From: Alkalimonas mucilaginosa
Lineage (GTDB): Bacteria; Pseudomonadota; Gammaproteobacteria; Enterobacterales; Alteromonadaceae
DNA length: 64,000 bases
Direction of reading: 5' to 3'
NCBI RefSeq assembly: GCF_036327005.1
Contig: NZ_JAUGZK010000012.1
Span: 1 to 64,000, forward strand
In this document: one piece after another, positions 1 to 9,500 of the stretch
Numbering within the stretch: the first letter of the stretch is position 1
How the letters are laid out: every line of letters starts with the position of its first letter
Notes under the pieces: model-generated
Told to the model about the DNA's origin: nothing
Database searches by the model: none
Seen by the model: only the letters and a program-made list of their open reading frames with translations
Made by a program: the position numbers and the translations under genes

Positions 1-236
1 TCTTAACCGACGACTACACCACAGGCCCGTACAAACTAAAGTATCGTAAGCTGGCCATGCGTTTGCTGCTGCGTATTCAAAAGCAGTTTAACGATGCCAA
101 GCGCAATGTCGAGCTGATTACTGTCCCCGAGCTGCATGCCGTGCGCCATGAATGGCTTAATGATCCCAACGAGCCCGACTGGGATGACTCACTGCCCCAA
201 ATTGTGTTTGCCGAGTTGGGCATTCACTTAGAATAA
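1..236 (+). CDS. DndC-family sulfurtransferase, C-terminal end (5' part outside window)
   Basis: The reading frame is open from base 3 and ends at TAA 234-236, giving 77 residues. The end contains TTGPYKLKYRK near its start and EPDWDDSLPQI near its stop. These match the C-terminal pattern of DndC proteins (GPYT-x-x-x-RK followed about 50 residues later by W-E/D-D-S-x-P). DndC is the PAPS-reductase-like ATP pyrophosphatase of DNA phosphorothioation and is normally followed by dndD. Here no dndD follows: the next gene is convergent and its stop lies 2 bases away. The protein could therefore belong to a rearranged dnd locus or to another system that uses a DndC-like subunit, such as some BREX types. 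The catalytic N-terminus is not visible, so the family call rests on the tail alone. Confidence 0.6.
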   Translation, partial: LTDDYTTGPYKLKYRKLAMRLLLRIQKQFNDAKRNVELITVPELHAVRHEWLNDPNEPDWDDSLPQIVFAELGIHLE

Positions 237-238
237 TC

Positions 239-1411
239 TCAAAATTTGAAATGCTCCCGGTGAAAATCCAAATATGTGGCTGATTGCGGATAAACGGTGT
301 GTAATCTTTTGTTCTCTAAATCCCACTTTTGCACCACTTGATCAGGCAGCTGACTCGACAGCATTATATTGCCGTCATCTGCAAATGAGATAAGCCCCTT
401 ATCAAATAACTTGTCGTAGTGAGGTGCGAGTAACAGGCCGTTAAAGATGTCGGTTTTCTCTTCAGGTTTCGCCAGGCTCCAGGGCTTTATATGGCTGGCA
501 ATCAGGATACTTGGTGCGGTATCTTCTAAACCAGACAAACAGCAACGATAGCTATACACGCGCTTGACTCGTTCGCGGAAAATTTCATGCCCAACTCTAA
601 CGTTTCTATAAGCCGCTCTCTCTTCACCCACTTTACTCTGGGGAGATAATTGAGTTACGACCTCATTCTTCTGGTTCAGAACTGAAATGTTAAAACGATT
701 AGCTACTGAAACATTACGCTCGAAAAACAGTAAATCACCAATTTGTATGCCCAGTTGGAGCAACTTTTGTTTAAGTGGCGCAAGGAAAAGACGGTGGCGT
801 CCCTGCTTACGGGAAATGGTGCACTGTGCTACGGTATCCAAAAAGCTGAACTCGATAACGCACTCTTGCTTTTCATCAAGCTGTTGCCCTGTAAAGAATG
901 GAACAACGTCCATAGGAATACCGGTACTGCCTTCAACTCGTAATGTTTTGTCGACAGTTTTAACGGCACAAATCTCACTACGAATTTCCCACGAATAAGA
1001 CCGTAAAGCAGCCTGGCTATCAATAGCAGCATATGAAGTCGACGCCTCTATTTGTTGCCTTGAATTATTTGTCATATCACTTTCAGATTGCAAAATCTGA
1101 ACCCAGGCTCTGATAATCTCGTCTGTATCTATGTCGGTAGATATTGGTCGCCCCAACAACGCTTCTGTTTTTTCTTGGTGAACGCTACATAAAGCAAAAT
1201 CGGCAATTGCGTCAGCCCTGCCAGAACCAGCCATCATCTCAAGTGTTAGATAAGTAGACCCAGTGGGGATATTACAACCACAGGCGCAGGTAAATGGCTT
1301 TCGTGACTTATTAGTTATGCGTGTCTCTCGATACCACTCAGTTGTATCTAAATGACATGCGCGGGAAACTTGTGAACCATCTTTGTAGTGGAGTTCTGCC
1401 CGTGAGTACAT
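239..1411 (-). CDS. HNH endonuclease, last gene of the Ssp-like defence operon
   Basis: 390 residues. The C-terminal third is a clear HNH_2-type nuclease: SHIKPW with His307, then NGLLLAPHYDKLFDKG with Asn324 and His331, preceded by a Cys pair (YRCCLSG). The N-terminus (about residues 40-85) has CACGC and a later Cys/His that could bind zinc. The middle (about 140-270) resembles no domain I can name; it may be the DNA- or sulfur-recognition part, as in PT-dependent McrA enzymes, but that is inference. The ATG at 1411 is the natural start, with a weak GGATG upstream. It lies 97 bases after the receiver-domain gene on the same strand and is convergent with the DndC-like gene. The likely role is DNA cleavage in a phosphorothioate-linked restriction system. 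Confidence 0.75.
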   Translation of the reverse strand: MYSRAELHYKDGSQVSRACHLDTTEWYRETRITNKSRKPFTCACGCNIPTGSTYLTLEMMAGSGRADAIADFALCSVHQEKTEALLGRPISTDIDTDEIIRAWVQILQSESDMTNNSRQQIEASTSYAAIDSQAALRSYSWEIRSEICAVKTVDKTLRVEGSTGIPMDVVPFFTGQQLDEKQECVIEFSFLDTVAQCTISRKQGRHRLFLAPLKQKLLQLGIQIGDLLFFERNVSVANRFNISVLNQKNEVVTQLSPQSKVGEERAAYRNVRVGHEIFRERVKRVYSYRCCLSGLEDTAPSILIASHIKPWSLAKPEEKTDIFNGLLLAPHYDKLFDKGLISFADDGNIMLSSQLPDQVVQKWDLENKRLHTVYPQSATYLDFHREHFKF

Positions 1412-1508
1412 CTAACATCCATTAGTTAATTTCTAACTCGCTGAAATAAAAATTAAATTAGCATGATTTAATCCATACCTACTTGTGTCTATATACATTA
1501 TTGTTTTT

Positions 1509-3380
1509 CTATTCCTCGTCAGCAAGTGGAGAAACTATAAAGATTAGACCGATCCCTTTTAATTTGCTCACCTCTTTGCCCTGAGGCTCACCAATAACAA
1601 TTTTTGCTAGTACACTTTCGTCGAGCTTAATATCTTTAAGCCCGCTCCCAATTTCGATGCCACGCTCTATAGCCTCAATTAAAGAGTAAGGGTTTCGTAA
1701 AATCTTGCTTAAATTGCTTTTAGCTTGAGGATAAACCTCGTCAATGTCTAAACCACCTAGCGAATTGAGTATATTTTCACAATCTCCTTGTGAAAAATTC
1801 ACCCATTTGGTATTTCTGGCACCAACATAACAGAGCCCCTGACTTGGTTCTTGGTTGTCGAACTCGCGCAAACAACCATCTTTGGCCAAATAAGCAAGCT
1901 TAATTGGTGTTTTAAATACGGAAGGCAAAATCGCCCTCTGACCGACTCGGCTATAATCAGCAGTAAAGCTTTGTTGTAATCCTAATGCGCTGACCTCCCT
2001 GAGCTTTGCAACTCTGCAATAGATATCATTAGTCAGAAGCTCTTGCAAACGAGATTTTGGGTAAGTCATAAATGACTTTATGTCCCATTTAATCGAGAAT
2101 GAATCGTCATTGATTTTAATTATCGGTGTACTTGATTTAGTATCTGCAGACCAACTTTCATAACTTACTGGTTTTAGAGTACCTTTTATTAGACCAATGT
2201 TTGTTACTCCCGATCGTACGAGATCACAAGACGGAGTAATGACCAACCAGACATTATCATTTCCAGTCTCCACTTGCAGAAAGTCACTTTCATCACTCTT
2301 ACGGCCAGAAATCTTAAAGATATCACCTAGCTCTATGGATTCTTTCTCGTTTATTCGAAATCTTTCGCTCCCCATAAATACACTTTTAAACACTAGATCT
2401 TGCAAAGGTTCTTTTTGTAATCCCTGTATAGTTGGCGCTCGGCTAAAGTCTATATTATTTAATTCCTTTGCTGCATCAATTATATCTGCTTGCGATTCAA
2501 AGTTGTGGAGTAATACCGAGTCAAATAACTCCATAAAATAAGATGCACTTGACTGACCTTCGTCATTGAGCAGGAGTTTATGGACCATATTATGATCCAA
2601 TAGATCCATCCTCTTCAAACTGGAAACAGTATCACTTACTGCCTTACTAGCATGCTCCTCCCAAGCATTCAGGAAACCCCACACTCTGACTGAGTCCCGG
2701 TAATGGATTAGTGACTTTCTAATATAGAATAAAAGCTTGCTTGTATCTTCCAAATCACTTTTTCTATATGTGAAAAAACCTGACTCGATCAAACCACAGC
2801 TATCTCTAAAATTATCCGCATATTCCGATAGCCTACTACTTCTAGAGATAAGCACTATAATTGGAGGCGAGTCAGCTTTTTCAGAAATAATATCTTTTAA
2901 TGTCCCTACAGTGTAATCGATATTATCCTCAGATTGATCTAAATGAAGAAATAAGTCGATGAATATTATGTCTGATGTAGATGCTACGTGTTTAAAATCC
3001 CTTCCAACAGTTGTAACTTCAAAATTATTTTCCTCCAAAAATTTTTTCAAGGTCTGAACATATCTCGCATCTGATAGTTTAGTACTATCATACGCCTCAA
3101 AAAATGCAGTTAGTTCATTGGGAAACTGCTCTTTGAGAGACCACAATACTTGGACAAATTTGGTATCAATGTCCTGCACAGAAAGATTGGACATATCAAT
3201 GTCGGGAATTTCTTCTGAGATCGCTGTTATCAAGTCATCGTTTTGTGGTATGTCATCTAAAAGATTGTCCCACTCATTACGCAAACTCGTTAAATCCTTG
3301 AGCTCAGGTATAATGTCATTAGCATCATCGACGATACACGCTTTTCTAATTCCGTTTTCATTCATCAAATCGGCGAGCAT
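1509..3380 (-). CDS. Receiver-domain protein with long C-terminal domain of unknown function
   Basis: About 623 residues from ATG 3380. Counting from the in-frame TTG at 3398, the N-terminus shows KACIVDDAND (acidic pair Asp24/Asp25), a probable phospho-acceptor Asp148 in IIFIDLFL, a Ser in IIVLISRSS and a Lys in FFTYRKSD. That is the residue set of a response-regulator receiver, but about 115 residues separate the acidic pair from the acceptor, far more than in CheY. The remaining 400 residues contain LVITPSCDL and match nothing I recognise; there is no DNA-binding domain in the usual place. It directly follows the GHKL gene, so the two probably form a sensor/receiver pair. The gene is visibly AT-rich. 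TTG 3398 is less likely as the start because a strong Shine-Dalgarno fits the ATG. Confidence 0.6.
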   Translation of the reverse strand: MLADLMNENGIRKACIVDDANDIIPELKDLTSLRNEWDNLLDDIPQNDDLITAISEEIPDIDMSNLSVQDIDTKFVQVLWSLKEQFPNELTAFFEAYDSTKLSDARYVQTLKKFLEENNFEVTTVGRDFKHVASTSDIIFIDLFLHLDQSEDNIDYTVGTLKDIISEKADSPPIIVLISRSSRLSEYADNFRDSCGLIESGFFTYRKSDLEDTSKLLFYIRKSLIHYRDSVRVWGFLNAWEEHASKAVSDTVSSLKRMDLLDHNMVHKLLLNDEGQSSASYFMELFDSVLLHNFESQADIIDAAKELNNIDFSRAPTIQGLQKEPLQDLVFKSVFMGSERFRINEKESIELGDIFKISGRKSDESDFLQVETGNDNVWLVITPSCDLVRSGVTNIGLIKGTLKPVSYESWSADTKSSTPIIKINDDSFSIKWDIKSFMTYPKSRLQELLTNDIYCRVAKLREVSALGLQQSFTADYSRVGQRAILPSVFKTPIKLAYLAKDGCLREFDNQEPSQGLCYVGARNTKWVNFSQGDCENILNSLGGLDIDEVYPQAKSNLSKILRNPYSLIEAIERGIEIGSGLKDIKLDESVLAKIVIGEPQGKEVSKLKGIGLIFIVSPLADEE

Positions 3381-3381
3381 C

Positions 3382-5739
3382 CTATATCTCTCCTTCAAGC
3401 TCTAATACAAATGTGTTTAGCCGACCATCTTCATTTTTTGTTTCACGATCTAAATATAAGACAGCACCATTATATTCAGCACATTCTGAGGCAACATACA
3501 AACCTAACCCTCTTCGCTTTGCCTTTTCTTTTAAAGAAAAAAATGGTTGGAAAATACGATTGTAATTTTCAGGAGAAATACCTCTTCCGTTGTCACTAAA
3601 GCGTATCGACAAAGGTGATTCTTCAATTTCTATCGTTATACATGGTATATACGTAGAAGATTTCTCTGTGTTTTTTCTTGTTAGCATCCAATACTTCGAA
3701 TTTGAAATAAGGTTCTCAATGATTTGTACCATCATCCCCTTAACTGCTTGCACCTTTATTTCCTGCGAAGGCTTAACAAAATTTACTAATATACCATCTC
3801 TTTCAAATAGACTTTGATGGCCTTCTAGAACACCTTCGATAGTAGAAATCAAACCAACAGTTTCTTTTCGCTGTCTACCTGGAATACTAATTTCATCTAA
3901 TACTTTTAAACGCTTGAGTAAGGTCTTCATCTGAGCTTTAAGAGATGCTAGCTTTCTGTCGATTTCTTCAGGATCTTTGTCTTTAGATAAGACATTTAAA
4001 TTCACAAGGGCATTTTCAGAGGCTCGAGCTAATTCATGAGCAACAACTTCAACCATCAAGCCAATACCTGCCATTTCGGTCATCTGGCGACTTTCCTGTT
4101 CAACTTCGATAATTCTAGTGCGATATTTTTTAACAATCTCAGAATAAGAGAACAGCGTCTGTTCAATTTCTTCAGATGCCGAAACAACTGCATCATCTTT
4201 GCTTCTTTTTAAAGCTCTTAAAGAGCCTTTTGTTCTATTTATCAGTGAATCTAACTCTGTTTCCGCACTTTTAATTTTTACCTTTTGGTTTTTGTACTGT
4301 TTGTCGACAGACTTCATAGAAGTAAAAAGATATTCTTGAATAAGCATTTGAAGAATATTGATTAATGCAAAGCTACTTTGATTTTCTCTAAGCCCCTCCC
4401 TATTAGTCTGATCAAGGAGATAGGGGTTTTTTGTCCTACTTATTTTACAGCGCCCCATGAACTGAGCTTTATTTAATGTATAACCAGAACGTCCCATAGC
4501 TTTTCTGTCTAGCTTTAACCAATCATCCCCTTCGTCACCGTAAGGAAAAACTCGGAAGCCATCTCTAAATAACATAAGGCTAGACCATTTACGTTGTAAT
4601 TTTTTAACCTGTTCACGATCTCCTATGGACTCAATTTTTGCAAATCTCTGTCTGTTAAACCAGTATGCTTCAAATTCAAATGGACCGACATCAACTAATG
4701 CTGATTCGTGTATATCCCCTGATGTACCAATGAGACCAAGAAAATCCTCTTTCGTAACAATACCAGTTTGAGATTCTACTGGATGCTCGTAACCCAGGTT
4801 ACTTATTATGATATGGTATGAACAAATTGGAATGTTATCTATTATTTCGTAATTTACTTTTAACGAGGCATGAGCTGAATCGAGTAGTTCTTGAGGCATT
4901 CTAGGAATTGACTCACGCTCCCCATTCCAGTAGATTGCTACCCTTGGCCTTTTAAATTGATTTGCGAACGGATCGGTTAATCTCGCGAAATCATAATTTA
5001 CCAGATCACTCAGTCGTTTTTGAGTCCAGTCCTCCGATAAACCTCTAATGATTAATCGCGTTCCCGTTCCAGTTATTCCTTCATCAGAATCGCTTGACGT
5101 GACGTCCGCTTCAATTTCAGATATCAATTTTTCAGGATCATTAAACAAATCCCAATCAACATCCAGAATATTGGCCGTTTTATCTTCTTTTGATTTTGTT
5201 ACAACTTTTAGCTTCGTTCCCAATCGCATTGCAGACAGCCGCCCAATGCCTTTTTCACCTAAGTATGGGGAAGAAACCCCTGCTTTAATGGCATTGTCTA
5301 CGGCTTTTTTTCTAGAACTAGTGCCGATAACAAGAAAATTATTTTGAAGCTCTTGCCTTGTCATTCCTGTACCGTCATCAAGAACTTCAATACTATTTAA
5401 ATCGTATACAAACTTTAGAGCGTCAATCATCTCGGCATTATTTGAGGCCTCGTTTATGACAGTACTAGCATTCTCAATAATGGATGGTGCTGCATCTTGA
5501 TTAAATTGCTCACATATAGTTTTTTTCAGCGCATCTAGTTGAATAGATTTATCATTAAGTAATTTTTCTCTAAAACTCAGAAAAGCGTTTTTTCTTAATA
5601 CTATGTTAAAGCGAATAGTGGCCCCGCTTTTTGAACCAGCATCTATAGCATTTTTGATTAACTCATAGAATGCGATAATGTCAGAACTGATTAATTCTGA
5701 ACCAAGCTCAAGGACCGTCCTTGCAGAAATCCTAAACAC
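3382..5739 (-). CDS. Dual GHKL ATPase / histidine-kinase-like protein
   Basis: 785 residues, GTG start at 5739. The N-terminal part is a Hsp90/MutL-type Bergerat ATPase: ELIKNAIDA (26-34), LDDGTGM (120-126), then GTSSRKK and GEKGIGRLSAMRLG. The C-terminal part is a second ATPase of histidine-kinase type: IIENLISNSKYW, FSDNGRGIS and RRGLGLY. Between them is a helical DHp-like stretch with AHELARASE, giving a candidate phospho-accepting His568. A protein with both ATPase types and no membrane segment or PAS domain is not a standard sensor kinase. It sits between the SspD-like gene (23-base gap) and the receiver gene, so I infer a cytosolic sensor or switch for the nuclease arm. Paired HATPase/receiver proteins are known from bacterial conflict systems. 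It is AT-rich compared with sspBCD. Confidence 0.7.
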   Translation of the reverse strand: MFRISARTVLELGSELISSDIIAFYELIKNAIDAGSKSGATIRFNIVLRKNAFLSFREKLLNDKSIQLDALKKTICEQFNQDAAPSIIENASTVINEASNNAEMIDALKFVYDLNSIEVLDDGTGMTRQELQNNFLVIGTSSRKKAVDNAIKAGVSSPYLGEKGIGRLSAMRLGTKLKVVTKSKEDKTANILDVDWDLFNDPEKLISEIEADVTSSDSDEGITGTGTRLIIRGLSEDWTQKRLSDLVNYDFARLTDPFANQFKRPRVAIYWNGERESIPRMPQELLDSAHASLKVNYEIIDNIPICSYHIIISNLGYEHPVESQTGIVTKEDFLGLIGTSGDIHESALVDVGPFEFEAYWFNRQRFAKIESIGDREQVKKLQRKWSSLMLFRDGFRVFPYGDEGDDWLKLDRKAMGRSGYTLNKAQFMGRCKISRTKNPYLLDQTNREGLRENQSSFALINILQMLIQEYLFTSMKSVDKQYKNQKVKIKSAETELDSLINRTKGSLRALKRSKDDAVVSASEEIEQTLFSYSEIVKKYRTRIIEVEQESRQMTEMAGIGLMVEVVAHELARASENALVNLNVLSKDKDPEEIDRKLASLKAQMKTLLKRLKVLDEISIPGRQRKETVGLISTIEGVLEGHQSLFERDGILVNFVKPSQEIKVQAVKGMMVQIIENLISNSKYWMLTRKNTEKSSTYIPCITIEIEESPLSIRFSDNGRGISPENYNRIFQPFFSLKEKAKRRGLGLYVASECAEYNGAVLYLDRETKNEDGRLNTFVLELEGEI
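3390..3395 (-). promoter_or_regulatory. Ribosome binding site that sets the receiver gene start
   Basis: On the minus strand AAGGAG lies 9 bases before ATG 3378-3380. The site is inside the last codons of the upstream GHKL gene, whose TAG is at 3382-3384, leaving one base between stop and start. This arrangement favours the ATG over the TTG at 3396-3398 and implies translational coupling. Confidence 0.65.
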
Positions 5740-5762
5740 TATTAACCCCCGGTGCTAATTTG

Positions 5763-6599
5763 TTATTTGTGACAAATATTGCAAGCGCCATTGCCCTCTT
5801 CAGCAAAATATAACTCATCTATATCTGTTTCCAGCCCTACTAAAAGAGGGTTGACTGGTTTATTGGTTCTTTCTTTGAGCTTGCGGTACTCATAATCTGA
5901 TTTAATCTTTGCTATCCGCTCAGGCTTCTCCAGCGCCTCAAGCGGCTCCCCCTCACTCCAAAGAAATGGCGATTTATTTTCAATCGCCATTTTTTCAATG
6001 GCTTTCGCTTCTTCAAAGGCCTCTGGATGCCGCTCTTTAAGGTTAACCCACTCAATTTTCTGCTGGAAAAAGCAAAATGTACAACCACTTCTGGAGCGCC
6101 ACTCGTAGTATTTCGGCAGACCAAGTCCAGATGAGTTTAGCAAATCCATAACCGCGGCTTTGTTGTAGTTATCCTCTCTAAATGGCATTTTTACAATCAA
6201 GTTCTTATGGTGCGATGAATAACCTTCTCGATGTTCTTCATCGGATCGAATCGCTACGTAACTGTAGACTACATCACCTTGATTGAGCATGCTATTAACC
6301 CAACCTTTGAACGGATCAAGCTTGAGCTTTCTGGTACACCAGCGAACTTTTGCAGATGGCAGGAAATAGTTGTATTCAGCCAGCCAGTAATCAAAACCTC
6401 GTTGAGTATTTAATCTTGTAATTGTTTTACCCAGGAAGCCCTCTAGCTTATTTAGGTAGGTGTATACCTCTGGCAGCTCTTTACCGGTGTCGGTAAAGAA
6501 GTACTCAATATCCAGCTCGGGATAATACTGTCGCATGTAAACAGCCAGCGCTGCACTGTCCCGCCCACCAGAAAGCCCTAATACATGCCTAACAGCCAT
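5763..6599 (-). CDS. sspD: PAPS-reductase-family protein, SspD-like
   Basis: 278 residues. SGGRDSAAL at 10-18 is the PP-loop of ATP pyrophosphatases, and further Cys occur in VRWCTRKLKL, RSGCTFCFFQQ and the C-terminal ACNICHK, which could hold an iron-sulfur cluster. In DNA phosphorothioation the DndC/SspD subunit activates the backbone phosphate and passes sulfur. It lies directly downstream of, and overlaps by 11 bases, the large ATPase gene, after a DUF4007 gene. That is the sspB-sspC-sspD order. It is not CysH: the sulfate-assimilation signature ECGxH near the C-terminus is absent and no other cys genes are nearby. No cysteine desulfurase (SspA) is seen; a housekeeping IscS could serve, which is inference. 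Confidence 0.72.
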   Translation of the reverse strand: MAVRHVLGLSGGRDSAALAVYMRQYYPELDIEYFFTDTGKELPEVYTYLNKLEGFLGKTITRLNTQRGFDYWLAEYNYFLPSAKVRWCTRKLKLDPFKGWVNSMLNQGDVVYSYVAIRSDEEHREGYSSHHKNLIVKMPFREDNYNKAAVMDLLNSSGLGLPKYYEWRSRSGCTFCFFQQKIEWVNLKERHPEAFEEAKAIEKMAIENKSPFLWSEGEPLEALEKPERIAKIKSDYEYRKLKERTNKPVNPLLVGLETDIDELYFAEEGNGACNICHK

Positions 6600-9500
6600 G
6601 ATTGCTATCCTCCATTCTTAGCTTTTCCAGCGTTTTCGCAATTACCGCAAACTGCAGTTCCTGATCTAAATCAGTCGATTTCAACTGCTTTAACAAGGTA
6701 GCTGTTATATCTTCCAACTTTGCATAAGCGTCTTGATCGACCTGAATATGCCGGACAAAGTCCTTACCAGCAGCACCGTATACCAGGGCTATAGCCTGTC
6801 GAGCTGGATGCCGCGCATTCACGCCAGCAATCGTTTCCAGCTCCCTGAATTTACCGCTGAGCTGAATAATTTGATTTCTGGTTTGTACCACATCCTTATC
6901 AGTCCAATCTGTAAGTGGCTTTTCTGACACCAGAGACATTAAACCTGCAATTGCTGGCTCTGCACCATCGTAGGTTGCCAAGCGCGCCAGAAAGGCCTCT
7001 ATGAAAAAATCACCTGCCGTGCCTTTCAGATTTTTTGCTCTTTGACGAACTTGAACATCCGACTTGGCATCTAGCTCTTGCTTAAGCAATTCATCAAACG
7101 TCTGTAGCATCGCTGAATACGCCGATGTCAGCTCCTGAATGACCGCCACAAGTTTATGCTCAAGGCCGGCTTCGCTCTTTGCCTTAAACACTTGCTCCAA
7201 ATCATAGAAAATAACTTTATGCGGATCTGATGCTTTCAATAGTAAATCACGAAGCTCTATCGCTTCTTTAGAAATAGATCTGGTAATTCTGGCCCATGGC
7301 TCTAACTTATAAACAATAGCAACCAGCTTTCTGGCTGCGGTTAGTGGATCTGCCTGTTCCAGAGTGATGCCACAGTTATCAAGCGCATTAGCTACTGAGC
7401 CCAGAAGTGCTAATCTGGTCGGCGTTAACTCAACGCCACGCAATTCAATACGCTTAATATTCTGCAGGCTGTAATCAATATCAATGTCCCCTACCGTGGG
7501 TAAATAGGTACCATCACGGTAAATCGCAAAACGTCCGGTGTTTGACAACGCGTAAGCCCAAAATAAGATAGGCATCAAACCGTCTTTCAAACCAAATGGT
7601 GGCTTGCGCCACATCTCATAAATATCTGCTGCTTGTGCTGAATCACCATTGGTTTTGATATAGTCATCAGTAGCGTGCCAAAGCGGTGCGAGACGCTTAG
7701 CATCGTTTTGGGGAACAGCAATTCCCCAATCACTTTCTGCTTCGATTTTACGATGCAAGCCAGTATTTTTAAGGGTCGTTAGGTATAAGCCCTTTTCTGC
7801 GGGATAACCATCTATCCCTAGATCTTCATCTTTGATGTTACTCAGCATTTTGTACAGTAAATTTCTGCGTGCACTTACGCTACTTGATGACAAAGAATCC
7901 CTGTTAAGCAACTCGCTAAATATTTTCGGTGCTAGTGCGAAATGCTCATCAGCCAGATCAGATGCTAGTCGGGACAAATTGTCGGTGCGAATTGCTGACT
8001 TGTTGCCAGCTACATGCCATTCAATGTTTTTAAGTGCCAGCGACAGTTGTCTTTCCAGCAGTGTTTTAACCGTAACGATTCTGGAATGAACCTCTTTGCG
8101 TGCTACGTTGTCCCCTTCAAGCTCCGGCCTGTTCGCCGCAGCTTCATAAGCTAGTAGCTCTTTTGCTAAGTCCGAGATAGTGTCGGCATTCTCAGGGCGA
8201 CCTACAGCAAATACGGTTTCAGATTTTAAGCCTTTAATCAGGCTCTTCACGGAAGCATTATCTGTTGAGTCAATTAAAACGATAAATTGCCCGAACTCGT
8301 TTGGTGAATATTTGAAATTACGCAACAAGGAACTGATGTCAGATTGGGGGGCGATCGAAACCCCCATCCACCTTAATGTTCCTGTGTCATACAAATGCTT
8401 TTTAGCAATAACTGGTCGAAACCTTGCCAGATTTGAAAGCTGCTGTGTGTCTACCGCAACAATAGATGCTTTTTCCGCAGCGACGGCTTTTTCAATATCA
8501 AAATCACTGCCTTCAAATACAGACCAGGCCTGGTTAAATTTGCGATGGACAATAATCTTCCAAGCTTCCAGCTCACTGATAACAGCTTTTAATCGCTCAT
8601 CTTCATGTTCGGAGAACAGCGATTTAAGTACTTTTATGTCAGCAGCCAGGCCGGAACCATTTTTAAACAGATCTATCGCGGCGATATTTTTGACAACTGC
8701 AATGTGCAATTCAGTCCCTATGGCTTCCGCTTTGCTGACTGCGTTGCTGGCAATGCTCCAGCGATGGCTATCTGTAGAAGCCAGGATCGCTGGCTCCATA
8801 TTAGCTTGCAGATAATCCCAATAATCTGCCGGTGTATAGCTTTGAAAAGCTGAAGCCTGCCTTGTTTTTAGAAATTCCTGAAAGCCAAATGACTCTGAAG
8901 AACCAAGAAAACTAAAAACGCTACGCTCGTTCTGGCTGTACTGTTTTTTAGAGGCAGGCCCAATAATTAACATAGTAGTTGGATGAAGAGGCCAGCAATT
9001 TACTAACTTACCCTCAATGTCAGTACTAACACCCTGCCTTCTCGAACGGATACTTTCAGCTACCGGATTTACTACCTGTCGCTTTAACGGCTCAGAGACA
9101 GTGATTGCAGAATCTATAGCGTTACCCAGTAGTTCAATAACCTCATCTGTTGATGAAATTAAGGGAATGTCTGTATATCTACCATGGACTTTGGCCCATT
9201 CATTCTGCGTGCTTTCACTCAACCGCTGCACTTTGCCGTATTGCTTGAAAGATTGATGCAAAATACCAACAGTAATCAGATTACCTGGCGTTCTCGAGCA
9301 TAGCTCTGCTAACTCTTGAAAAAAATAAACATCATCGCCAGTTGTCTGCGCCGCCTCTAAAAACTTTCCCATTTCATCGATAACCAGCAACACACCATCG
9401 TGCTCGCCTGAAATAGAGAGCTCTTTCAGTAATTTGAAGATACTGTCTTTAGAATCACACTTTTGATTTGAAGCTTGTTCAACCGCTTCAGAAATTGCAG

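Noticed and set aside
3382..5739. Ordinary membrane sensor kinase of a two-component system
   Set aside because: No membrane segment or sensor domain, and an extra MutL/Hsp90-type ATPase at the N-terminus.
5763..6599. Sulfate-assimilation PAPS reductase (CysH)
   Set aside because: The CysH C-terminal Cys signature is missing and the neighbours are DUF4007 and ATPase genes, not cysteine biosynthesis.
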